This document shows positions 56,659 to 64,000 of a stretch of DNA of 64,000 bases, piece after piece (position 1 is the stretch's first letter; each line of letters opens with the position of its first letter). The stretch covers positions 62,001-126,000 of the forward strand of contig JAURWY010000028.1 in assembly GCA_030654695.1 (NCBI GenBank), in the 5' to 3' direction. Below the pieces are notes generated by a model that did no database searches, had not been told where the DNA came from, and saw only the letters and a program-made list of their open reading frames with translations. Source of the stretch: Polaromonas sp. Lineage in GTDB: Bacteria; Pseudomonadota; Gammaproteobacteria; Burkholderiales; Burkholderiaceae_C. Both the position numbers and the translations under genes were made by a program.

Positions 56659-58902
56659 TTAGGCTCGTTCGGGGGTGACGATTTCAGCGCCAGAACCGTT
56701 CGGGTCGAGATGCCCCAGCGTGAAGCGAAACGTTGCGCCTTGACCCGGCGCCGATTCCGCCCAGATGCGCCCGCCGTGTCGCGAAATGATGCGCTGCACG
56801 AAAGCCAAACCAATGCCAGTGCCCTCAAATTCAGACGGCGAATGCAAGCGCTGAAACGGACCGAACAGTTTTTGCGAATAGGCCATATTGAAACCGGCAC
56901 CGTTGTCGCGTACAAAAAAAACATTGTCGCCATTCGCGGCGGTCTCCGAGCCAAACGTGATGTGCGTGACTGGCTGACCGGCACTGAACTTCCAGGCGTT
57001 GCCCAGCAAGTTCTCGAACACTTGACGCAGCAAACGATGGTCGCCCGTGGCCGTGAGCCCTGGCTCGACATGCGCCTCCACCACGCGGGTTGGATCCCGT
57101 TCACGCAAAACGACAAGCACTTTGGTCGCCAAGTCACTGAGGTCGACGCGGTCGTGTCGCAAGGGCGTACGGGCGAGCCGGGCGAGCGACAACAGCGCAT
57201 CAATCAATTCGCCCATTTGCACCACACCGGCACGCACACGCTGCAAGTAATGCTGGCCTTTTTTGGCCATCGGTTCCGGCAAAGCCTCGACGGACTGCTC
57301 CAGCAAGCTGGCAAAACCGTCCACCGCGCTCAAGGGGGAACGCAGATCGTGCGACACCGAATAACAAAAAGACTCCAACTCTTCGTTGGCCGCCTTGAGC
57401 TGGGCCGTGCGCTGCTGAACGCGTTCTTCTAAGCTGGCGTTGAGGTCGCGGATTTCCATGTCGGCCTGCAAACGCTTCAGCTCAGCCGAGGCGCGTGCTG
57501 CAAATATTTGCAGCGTTGACACCATCAAAACCGTTTGTTTGAGCGGCTCGTGAAACATCACAAACAACATGCCCGCCAATTCCCCAGATGAATTCTCGAG
57601 CCGGTGACCGACGTAAGCTTCAGCGTGGACACCAAAAATGGTCTGCACTTCGGGGTAAAGGAGGTGCACATTTTTGGACATGGTGACGCTGACTTCGTCA
57701 ATCAATTTGTGGCACGGTGACAGCGCCACGGGGTAGTCAAAGCCGTCGACCAATTCACCATCAACGACACCGGCCACCTGCCGCGCCATCAACGGATTGC
57801 CAGGCAACACACGCGTCACAAAGGCGGCTTGCGCACCCAGCGCGTCGGCCATGTTGCGCACCAAATGTTCAAAAAAGTTGCTGCCGCTCTGCACCGACAC
57901 GCCGGCGGCCACCTTGGAAATAGCCGCTTCAAGTTGATCTCGCCAATGGCGTGCACGGATACTGTCAATGCCGAAAGCCAAGTTGTTGGCCAGCTCCTGC
58001 AACAACAGCACTTCTTCTGCCCTGGCGGGAAGTTCGTCGGCTGAATAAAGCGCCAACACGCCGAACGTTTGGTCCGCATAAGCCAGCGGCACGGTGAGCA
58101 CGCTGCGGTAACCCCGCTGCAGCGCCTCTTGCGCCCACTGCACGTTGTCAGGGAGCGAAGCCAAGTGGTGATGCTCGCTGATCTGGTGCCGCCGAATGGC
58201 GTCGCCGACCGGACCGAACGTACCGACCGGCTCATTCGCCCAGCTCAGCCAAGTCGACGATAAGTAACCGGCCTCATGGCCCGCATAGGCCATCGGCTCA
58301 ATGCTACGTTCTTCGTCTTCACGGGCATAGCCAACCCACGCCATGCGGTAACCGCCCACTTCGACGGCCAAGCGACAAACTTCTGCCAATAACTTTGGCT
58401 CGCTGTCCATCCGCGTCAAGGCACGGTTGCTCAAGCTGAGCATTTCGAGCGCCCGCGCGGTACTGGCCAGCGCTTCGTCCGCCCGCTTCTGAACCGTGAA
58501 GTCGTGCGCCGTCCCAACCACCCGCAGGATCTTTCCACCATCGCCGACAACGGCATGAGAGTGTCCTCGAACCCAGCGGATGTCACCACTGGGCAAGACG
58601 ATCCGATACTCGATCTCGGTCGACCGGCCAGCGCGGTTAGCCTCATAGGCCGCCGCGACCGCCTCGCGATCATCCGGGTGCACCGGGTCAAGATAGGAGT
58701 CTGGATTGACGTAAAGGCTGTCGCAACTCAGGCCCCACAAACGCTCATAGGCCGGACTGATGTAGAGCATCGCACCGGTCTCGCCATCGAGACTGAAGTA
58801 AACGTCTTCGGTGTTATCGGCCAACTCCAGAAAACGCAACTCTTTGCTCAACCGATTGATTTCGGCCGTGCTGCGTGTTTGTTTGTCGTTGGGGGATTTC
58901 AT
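56659..58902 (-). CDS. soluble PAS-GAF-GAF sensor histidine kinase
   Basis: A 747-residue sensor kinase with no membrane segment. A PAS domain comes first (about residues 20-145, DVYFSLDGETGAMLYISPAYERLWG). Two GAF-like domains follow (about 165-325, 330-490), then a coiled coil (SLEERVQQRTAQLKAANEELESFC). The HisKA domain has the phosphorylated His in YSVSHDLRSPLSAVDGF, and the HATPase domain has VFENLLGNAWKFSAG, VRDNGAGFNMAY and GTGIGLAFVQRIISRHGG. No response regulator is adjacent. The ATG at MKSPNDKQ is used. Confidence 0.92.
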   Translation of the reverse strand: MKSPNDKQTRSTAEINRLSKELRFLELADNTEDVYFSLDGETGAMLYISPAYERLWGLSCDSLYVNPDSYLDPVHPDDREAVAAAYEANRAGRSTEIEYRIVLPSGDIRWVRGHSHAVVGDGGKILRVVGTAHDFTVQKRADEALASTARALEMLSLSNRALTRMDSEPKLLAEVCRLAVEVGGYRMAWVGYAREDEERSIEPMAYAGHEAGYLSSTWLSWANEPVGTFGPVGDAIRRHQISEHHHLASLPDNVQWAQEALQRGYRSVLTVPLAYADQTFGVLALYSADELPARAEEVLLLQELANNLAFGIDSIRARHWRDQLEAAISKVAAGVSVQSGSNFFEHLVRNMADALGAQAAFVTRVLPGNPLMARQVAGVVDGELVDGFDYPVALSPCHKLIDEVSVTMSKNVHLLYPEVQTIFGVHAEAYVGHRLENSSGELAGMLFVMFHEPLKQTVLMVSTLQIFAARASAELKRLQADMEIRDLNASLEERVQQRTAQLKAANEELESFCYSVSHDLRSPLSAVDGFASLLEQSVEALPEPMAKKGQHYLQRVRAGVVQMGELIDALLSLARLARTPLRHDRVDLSDLATKVLVVLRERDPTRVVEAHVEPGLTATGDHRLLRQVFENLLGNAWKFSAGQPVTHITFGSETAANGDNVFFVRDNGAGFNMAYSQKLFGPFQRLHSPSEFEGTGIGLAFVQRIISRHGGRIWAESAPGQGATFRFTLGHLDPNGSGAEIVTPERA

Positions 58903-59079
58903 GACGCATTCCAAAGTGACCGCACGCACCGCGACAACACGCGGCAGGAACCCTTTGGTGGCGGCATGGCTCAACGCCGCCCCCACCAAAAAACATGCCC
59001 TGATGGTAGCTGTAAGCGCCAGTCACCGAATGCGCGTATTCTTTGCTGCATTGCAGCAATGCCCCTTGGAGCGCAAGAC

Positions 59080-60225
59080 GTGCCTTTCTGGATCCATGAA
59101 TTAGCCCGTGCAGCCCGCCAATCCAAACTCGGACGTCAGATGGCTGCGGCTGAACAACTGTTTCGCCGCGCCTTGGGAAAAAAATTAGCAGATCCGTACT
59201 TCACCCCTGAGAGCCCACCATTGGCAGCCGAAACGATCAACACTGAAGTCGTCACCGAAACCAAAGCCCGTGAGATTGACGACTCAACCATGCCCGACGT
59301 CACTGACGCATCGCCAAAGCTGCGGCGCGCCGCTTTCACGCGACACATTTTTGAATTTGAAGGCGAGCAGTATGGTTTCAATCTGTACGTTCCACCACTC
59401 CCGCCAACACCGTCCTCTGCTGACGGGTCCAACGGCGTACCGTTGGTCGTGATGTTGCACGGCTGCAAGCAAGACGCACCCGACTTCGCCCGCGGCACCA
59501 GCATGAACCAGCTGGCAGCCCAAACGCCCTGCATGGTGCTGTACCCCGAGCAGTTGGCCAAGGCCAACCAGATGCGCTGCTGGAACTGGTATGACGGTGC
59601 GCACCAAGGCCGACACGCTGGCGAACCCGCCATGTTGGCCGCACTGACGCGACACGTCATCGCTCGCTACCCGGTAGATCCGACGCAGGTCTACATCGCC
59701 GGCCTGTCTGCGGGCGGTGCCATGGCCGCCATCGTCGCCGCTCACTACCCCGATCTTTTCGCCGCTGTCGGCGTGCACTCTGGCCTGCCGCCCGGGGCTG
59801 CGCACAACGTGATCTCGGCCTTCAGCGCCATGCGTCATGGCGGTCGCTCGCGCGCACCCGGTGACCCCGCGGCCCGAGAATACGTGATGCCAACCATCGT
59901 CTTTCATGGCGATGCTGACCGCACCGTGCACCCAGACAATGGCGATCAGATCGTGCTCGCCGCCATCGCCGCCCTGAAGGCCTCGGGCGTGCCTTTGACG
60001 CGCAGCGTTATTCCACAGGAACTGCCCGCCTCAACCGGCGAGATGCGCCACACACTGCGCACGGTTTACAACGCCGATGACCGACGCAGCTATGTCGAGT
60101 ACTGGTCGGTCGAGGCCGGGCCGCACGCTTGGTCGGGCGGCAGTGCGGCGGGTACCTTCACCGACCCGCATGGGCCGAATGCCTCAGCGGCCATGCTGGC
60201 GTTTTTCCTGCAACATCGCCGCTGA
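59080..60225 (+). CDS. PHB depolymerase family esterase
   Basis: An alpha/beta hydrolase of the PHB-depolymerase type. The catalytic region starts LVVMLHGCKQDAPDFARGTSMN; the nucleophile Ser is in YIAGLSAGGAMAAIVA; Asp and His are in VFHGDADRTVHPDN and EAGPHAWSGG. No signal peptide, so an intracellular substrate or a general esterase is likely. The start is uncertain: the GTG used has a GGAG box 8 bases upstream; an ATG 21 bases earlier (MPLGAQDVP) lacks one. The frame is open far upstream, antisense to the kinase. Confidence 0.88.
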   Translation: MPFWIHELARAARQSKLGRQMAAAEQLFRRALGKKLADPYFTPESPPLAAETINTEVVTETKAREIDDSTMPDVTDASPKLRRAAFTRHIFEFEGEQYGFNLYVPPLPPTPSSADGSNGVPLVVMLHGCKQDAPDFARGTSMNQLAAQTPCMVLYPEQLAKANQMRCWNWYDGAHQGRHAGEPAMLAALTRHVIARYPVDPTQVYIAGLSAGGAMAAIVAAHYPDLFAAVGVHSGLPPGAAHNVISAFSAMRHGGRSRAPGDPAAREYVMPTIVFHGDADRTVHPDNGDQIVLAAIAALKASGVPLTRSVIPQELPASTGEMRHTLRTVYNADDRRSYVEYWSVEAGPHAWSGGSAAGTFTDPHGPNASAAMLAFFLQHRR

Positions 60226-60353
60226 GTAAGACCTCTTTGGAGGCCGAGCTTGGCACGACTGAGATTGGGAAAACGGATTCATCGCTGACAATCACCCACG
60301 TTCAACATGATGACCCCTCCCGTTTCTGACGTTCCGTCTGCCGAGCACACCCC

Positions 60354-60881
60354 ATGACCTCCCTGCTGTCCAACGCCAAGATCCTCACCGCCAACAGTCC
60401 AACTTTCTCGCGGCTGGAATTTCGCAGTGCGCTCAGCACGTTCGCGACGGGCGTGACCATCGTCACCGCCCGCACGCCCAACGGCGACTTGCTTGGCCTG
60501 ACGGCTAACTCCTTCAACTCGGTCTCGCTAGACCCACCCTTGGTGCTGTGGAGCTTGAGCCGCTCTGCCGCCTCGATGGTGGCGCTGAGCACCGGTTCGC
60601 ATTACGCCATCAACATCTTGGCCGCCGACCAAAAAGGGCTCGCCGAACGTTTTGCCGGCAAGCGCGAAGACCGCTGGGAAGGCGTTGAGTTCTCCGAGGG
60701 TCTCTGTGGTGCGCCCGTGCTCGCAGGCGCAGCCGCCACCTTTGAATGCTTCAACCGCAGCCGCTACGAAGAAGGTGATCACGTCATCTTCGTCGGCGAA
60801 GTTGAGCGCTGCGAACACCGCACAGGGGTGTCACCGCTGCTGTTTCACGGCGGCAAGTTCTACACCGAACATCCACTTTGA
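60354..60881 (+). CDS. flavin reductase family protein
   Basis: A 175-residue flavin reductase-like FMN-binding protein: FRSALSTFATGVTIVTARTPNGDLLGLTANSFNSVSLDPPLVLWSLSRSAAS is the standard N-terminal half. HYAINILAADQKGLAERFAG and GDHVIFVGEVERCEH follow. Such proteins supply reduced flavin to two-component monooxygenases. No monooxygenase gene is adjacent. Lies 128 bases after the esterase. Confidence 0.92.
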   Translation: MTSLLSNAKILTANSPTFSRLEFRSALSTFATGVTIVTARTPNGDLLGLTANSFNSVSLDPPLVLWSLSRSAASMVALSTGSHYAINILAADQKGLAERFAGKREDRWEGVEFSEGLCGAPVLAGAAATFECFNRSRYEEGDHVIFVGEVERCEHRTGVSPLLFHGGKFYTEHPL

Positions 60882-61023
60882 GTGGCTTCCCGGTCGGCGG
60901 TTGCGGATGGTCAACCATGCACGATGGGCCAATCCGACGGCACCCATTTTGGGCCGCTCCCAGCAGCTGGCATGCGCCTGACTACACTTGCTCTTTTGAC
61001 ACCCAATAAGCGCCCCACCCGCC

Positions 61024-61632
61024 ATGGAAATTTTTGTTCTTTCGTTGATGTTCGCCTTCGTCGGCTTCACACTCAAGTCTCGCGCCGAAGGTAGGCGCAT
61101 CGCCTTGCTAGGGCTGCATCTTGGCAATTACCAAATCGAAAAATTGATGGAAACAGTGACCGATGGTTACGCCCGAGCGCTGGGCGAAAACGATGCGGCA
61201 CGACGCGCCTCGATCTGGCAATTGATGAACGTCACTGAAGATAAGCTGGCCGCACAATTCCAGCAATTGGCCGACAGCATGGCCAAAGCAGATGCCGCTG
61301 AGACGGGTGTCAACCTCTGGCCCTGGCCCCTGAGCGAAGCCGCACCCTGGGCGCCTAGCGCCCGCTTTGACTTGCGAAAAGCCTTGAGGATTCATGCCGA
61401 TGGATTGGCCCGCGCAACCAGCCACCATGAGGCCGTCTCTGCGCCATCGCGCGCTTTCACGTTGAGTGCCGAATTGTTTTTGATGCAGCACACCTGCCAC
61501 TGGTTTTGCAAGTCGAAAACCGTCGCTTCGGCGCGCATGCTGATGCGCCACAAGACGCCATACGAAATGGTGATGCAGTCGGTGTCCGCTGAAACGCGGC
61601 AGGCTTACAGCGCCTTGGTCGGGCCAGCCTGA
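61024..61632 (+). CDS. uncharacterised protein with N-terminal membrane anchor
   Basis: I do not recognise a family. The 202-residue product starts with a short hydrophobic stretch ([20 protein letters not shown]), probably a signal anchor. A mostly helical soluble part follows, rich in charged residues ([45 protein letters not shown]), with two cysteines near residue 160. It is convergent with the ABC exporter genes. Function unknown. Confidence 0.75.
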   Translation: MEIFVLSLMFAFVGFTLKSRAEGRRIALLGLHLGNYQIEKLMETVTDGYARALGENDAARRASIWQLMNVTEDKLAAQFQQLADSMAKADAAETGVNLWPWPLSEAAPWAPSARFDLRKALRIHADGLARATSHHEAVSAPSRAFTLSAELFLMQHTCHWFCKSKTVASARMLMRHKTPYEMVMQSVSAETRQAYSALVGPA

Positions 61633-61660
61633 GGCCTGACCTGACCAGCGGCTTAGCAGC

Positions 61661-62365
61661 TCAAGAGCCCACCAAGCGCCCGTCGACCAGCTCAATCACC
61701 CGGTCACAGCGCAGCGCCAGCCGCGGATCATGGGTGACGATCAGACACGCACTGCCATGGTCCCGGTTGAAGTCGCGCAGCAGCGAAAACACCTCGTCGG
61801 CAGTCACCGTATCAAGATTGCCGGTCGGCTCATCGGCCAATATCAGCCGCGGCTTTTGAGACAAGGCGCGGGCAATCGCCACGCGCTGCTGCATGCCCCC
61901 TGAGAGCTCGCCGGGCCGCTTGTATTCAGCACCTCCCAGACCCACCCGAAGGAGCAGTTCGTGGGCCAAAGCTTCGGCTGCAGGCGTCGCCGTTCCGTGC
62001 CGAATGATCGACGGCAGCAACACATTTTCAAGCGCCGTGAAGGCTGGTAGCAAATGGTGAAACTGAAAGACAAACCCAATGGTGGCCCCCCGCAAGGCCG
62101 TCAGACCAGCATCGTCCAGCGACTGGGCCGGCTGCCCGGCGATTTCCAGCTGGCCAGCCGTCGGCGGCTCGAGCAGACCAATGATGTTGAGCAAGGTGCT
62201 TTTGCCCGATCCTGAGGGCCCCTTCAAGGCAACAAACTCGGCTTGCTGAAGCGCCAATGTGATGCCGTGCAAGACCTCCGTCTCAACCTCGGTGCCAACG
62301 TTGTAGCGCTTGGTGATCGCCTCTAAGCGAAGAATGGGGGCGTTGCCAGGTGGGTTCATTTGCAT
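61661..62365 (-). CDS. ABC transporter ATPase (LolD/MacB type)
   Basis: A 234-residue ATPase. Walker A is [26 protein letters not shown]; the Q-loop is [22 protein letters not shown]; the signature is [19 protein letters not shown]; Walker B is [13 protein letters not shown]. These are marks of the LolCDE/MacB/FtsE class of extrusion or mechanotransmission ATPases. An ATG after GAGGGCG lies 5 bases past the permease stop. It is translated after the permease and adaptor genes, suggesting a MacAB-like efflux or lipoprotein-type system. Confidence 0.93.
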   Translation of the reverse strand: MQMNPPGNAPILRLEAITKRYNVGTEVETEVLHGITLALQQAEFVALKGPSGSGKSTLLNIIGLLEPPTAGQLEIAGQPAQSLDDAGLTALRGATIGFVFQFHHLLPAFTALENVLLPSIIRHGTATPAAEALAHELLLRVGLGGAEYKRPGELSGGMQQRVAIARALSQKPRLILADEPTGNLDTVTADEVFSLLRDFNRDHGSACLIVTHDPRLALRCDRVIELVDGRLVGS

Positions 62366-62370
62366 CGCCC

Positions 62371-63729
62371 TCAGGCACGAATCGCTTGTACAGGGTCCAT
62401 GCGAGCAGCACTGCGGGCGGGCACAAAGGCGGCTGCCAGTCCGACGCCACAGGCCACCAGTGTGGCCAACAGCACCAGCTGCGGGTCCAATTGCGGCGCA
62501 AACATGGCGCTGCCGTCAGGGCTTTTGAAGATATGCGAAAACACCACCAGCAAGGCATACGCCAGCACCGCACCGAGGACGGAACCCACCAAGCCAACCA
62601 GCCCGCCTTGCAACAAAAAAACCACCATGATTTGGCGCCGCCCCGCCCCCATGGCGCGCAAGATACCGATCTCGCGCTGCTTTTGCACCACGCTGACCAC
62701 CAGCACGCTGGTGATGCCCAGCGCCACAATGAGGATGACAAAACTGCGGATCAGGTTGTTCGAAATGGTCTGGTTAGACAGTGCATTCAGCAGGCCCGAA
62801 TTGGTCTGCATCCAGCTGTCGACGGTGAGGCCGGTTTGCAAGCGCAGCGTGTCTGCCACGCGGTCTGCGCTGAACAGATCGGTCACCGTGAGATCGATGT
62901 TGGAGACCCCGCCGGGCAGATCGAGCAGCGTTTGCGCTAACTTGAGCGGGACAAACACCCAGCGCCGGTTCAGGTCACGGTTGCCCATGTCAAAAAGGCC
63001 TGTGATCTGTAAAGTTTCACTGCGTCCACTGGCACTGGTGATGCGCAGTTTGTCACCCAGCGTCAGGCCGAGGTCTTGCGCCAGATCGATGCCAATCAAC
63101 GCATGACTGCCGGTCACGTCAAACGCGCCGCGCGTCATGTAGTTGTCCATGTTCACCACACGCCGATACGCATCGGGATTGACACCGAGCAGCACCACGC
63201 TTTTGTTGTAGTTGCCACGCGCCGCAAAGGCCGGGCCGCTGGCCACAGGTGACACCGCCAACACACCGGGCGTGGTGGCGGCCAACGCTGCCACGCGCTC
63301 CCACTGGTCGACCGAGCGCAGGCGCTGCTCGCGCGGTTGCACCACGGCCGCAACGGACTGGTTTGCTTGCGGCGTGAAAACACGGCGTGTGAGCTCTTCC
63401 GTGGGTCGGATCACGACGTGTGCTTGCGAACCCATGACGCGGTCAATGATGGTTTCTTGCAACTGGTTGATGAGTTGCGTCAAAAAAATGATCACCGCGA
63501 CGCCGCCGGTGACACCCGCGAGGATGAGCGTGCTTTGCATGCGGCCTTCGCGCAAAAAACGCAGCGCGAGCAAGAGCTCAAAAGGCATCCAGCGCGCCCA
63601 GGAACTGAGCTCTGGCCGGTGTCGCGGTCGGCGCCGGAACGGCCAAACGAATCGCAGACGCGGCAGCCTTTTGGCGGCTGCCGCGACGAGTGTCGGTGAA
63701 GGCGTCGAGGGCGGCGGTAAGCTGGGCAT
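62371..63729 (-). CDS. ABC transporter permease (FtsX/MacB/LolC type)
   Basis: A 452-residue permease. [40 protein letters not shown] gives the first membrane helix. A large periplasmic domain follows. Three C-terminal helices include [61 protein letters not shown]. The start used adds a basic, proline-rich 47-residue head; an ATG at MPFELL (63588) would give the more usual 405 residues and is a fair alternative. It pairs with the ATPase 5 bases downstream. Confidence 0.92.
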   Translation of the reverse strand: MPSLPPPSTPSPTLVAAAAKRLPRLRFVWPFRRRPRHRPELSSWARWMPFELLLALRFLREGRMQSTLILAGVTGGVAVIIFLTQLINQLQETIIDRVMGSQAHVVIRPTEELTRRVFTPQANQSVAAVVQPREQRLRSVDQWERVAALAATTPGVLAVSPVASGPAFAARGNYNKSVVLLGVNPDAYRRVVNMDNYMTRGAFDVTGSHALIGIDLAQDLGLTLGDKLRITSASGRSETLQITGLFDMGNRDLNRRWVFVPLKLAQTLLDLPGGVSNIDLTVTDLFSADRVADTLRLQTGLTVDSWMQTNSGLLNALSNQTISNNLIRSFVILIVALGITSVLVVSVVQKQREIGILRAMGAGRRQIMVVFLLQGGLVGLVGSVLGAVLAYALLVVFSHIFKSPDGSAMFAPQLDPQLVLLATLVACGVGLAAAFVPARSAARMDPVQAIRA

Positions 63730-63781
63730 GGTGGCGGGTACGTTTTCGCTGCGGCGTTATGTATGTCAGCAGCTCAGCCCG

Positions 63782-64000
63782 TTAACGCGTGACGAAAGAA
63801 GGCACTTCCATGCCTTTGACGGGATCTGCCATGGCGGCCTGTCGGACGCTGTCGCCGGGCAGCACTTTTTCGGTTTGCGGAATGGCCAGGTCACCCTCCT
63901 TCAGGCCGCTGACGATTTCAACCGTACCGATCCCGCGCAGCCCGAGTTGAACCAGCACACGCACGGCGCGGCGATCTTGCAATTTCAAGACCCACGGCGC
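63782..64000 (-). CDS. efflux periplasmic adaptor (HlyD/MacA type), C-terminal end only
   Basis: Only the last 72 residues are in the window and the frame runs off the right edge. The segment APWVLKLQDRRAVRVLVQLGLRG then IGTVEIVSGLKEGDLAIPQTEKVLPGDSVR is typical of the C-terminal barrel of RND/MacA adaptors. It precedes the permease and ATPase genes on the same strand, giving the adaptor-permease-ATPase order of a MacAB-like exporter. Confidence 0.8.
   Translation of the reverse strand, partial: APWVLKLQDRRAVRVLVQLGLRGIGTVEIVSGLKEGDLAIPQTEKVLPGDSVRQAAMADPVKGMEVPSFVTR

Noticed and set aside
58504..59079. N-terminal extension of the PHB-depolymerase-type esterase by about 190 residues
   Set aside because: That part is antisense to the kinase gene, has no family similarity and no start signals. 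The GTG at 59080 with its GGAG box fits better.

Overview
The window (about 60% G+C) looks like the chromosome of a betaproteobacterium of the Burkholderiales, most likely Comamonadaceae. Pointers are four Bug-type (TctC family) solute receptors, a methionine synthase split into two genes with an S-adenosylhomocysteine (SAH) riboswitch, a torF-glnK-amtB operon, a GTP-dependent PEP carboxykinase, and protocatechuate 4,5-cleavage genes. I saw no rRNA, tRNA, CRISPR array, prophage or insertion sequence.

Positions 1-24.8 kb are catabolic. An operon on the minus strand (Bug receptor, 2-hydroxyacid dehydrogenase, second Bug receptor, enoyl-CoA hydratase, ADP-forming acyl-CoA synthetase) faces an IclR regulator and a quinone-reductase-like enzyme. 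Next comes a minus-strand operon led by a GntR regulator (ring-cleavage-type VOC enzyme, FAH-family hydrolase, Bug receptor, DUF1185 protein, YciI-like protein), with a long palindromic operator shared with a divergent EamA permease. A TctB-TctA permease pair follows. Then comes the lower protocatechuate 4,5-cleavage pathway (ligI, ligK, ligJ, galD) with a divergent LysR regulator and a clear LysR-type operator. A sulfur module (periplasmic rhodanese, YeeE/YedE transporter, 59-residue membrane protein) and a dehydrogenase plus Bug pair close this part.

Positions 24.9-34.3 kb hold alr, lplT, an EamA permease, a SulP transporter, glcF and glcE with a DUF1275 gene between them, and an SMP-30 lactonase. 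Positions 34.5-37.4 kb are the nitrogen operon torF-glnK-amtB, preceded by a good sigma-54 promoter and NtrC-like sites. Positions 37.4-46 kb hold comM, an HNH endonuclease gene, the split metH with a lipoprotein gene and the SAH riboswitch, a rhodanese and recQ. Positions 46-50.2 kb are a complete aapJQMP amino-acid ABC importer.

Positions 50.3-64 kb hold a 55-residue membrane protein, pckG, regulators (LysR, TetR), a metallophosphoesterase, a fasciclin-domain protein, a large soluble PAS/GAF histidine kinase, a PHB-depolymerase-type esterase, a flavin reductase, two uncharacterised proteins, and a MacAB-like export system running off the right edge.

The most interesting signals are regulatory: the riboswitch inside the metH operon with a hairpin over the ribosome binding site, the sigma-54/NtrC region, and palindromic operators next to nearly every catabolic regulator. 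No wholly new system is proven here. The best candidates for undescribed biology are the GntR-VOC-FAH-Bug-DUF1185-YciI operon and the rhodanese-YeeE-microprotein module.
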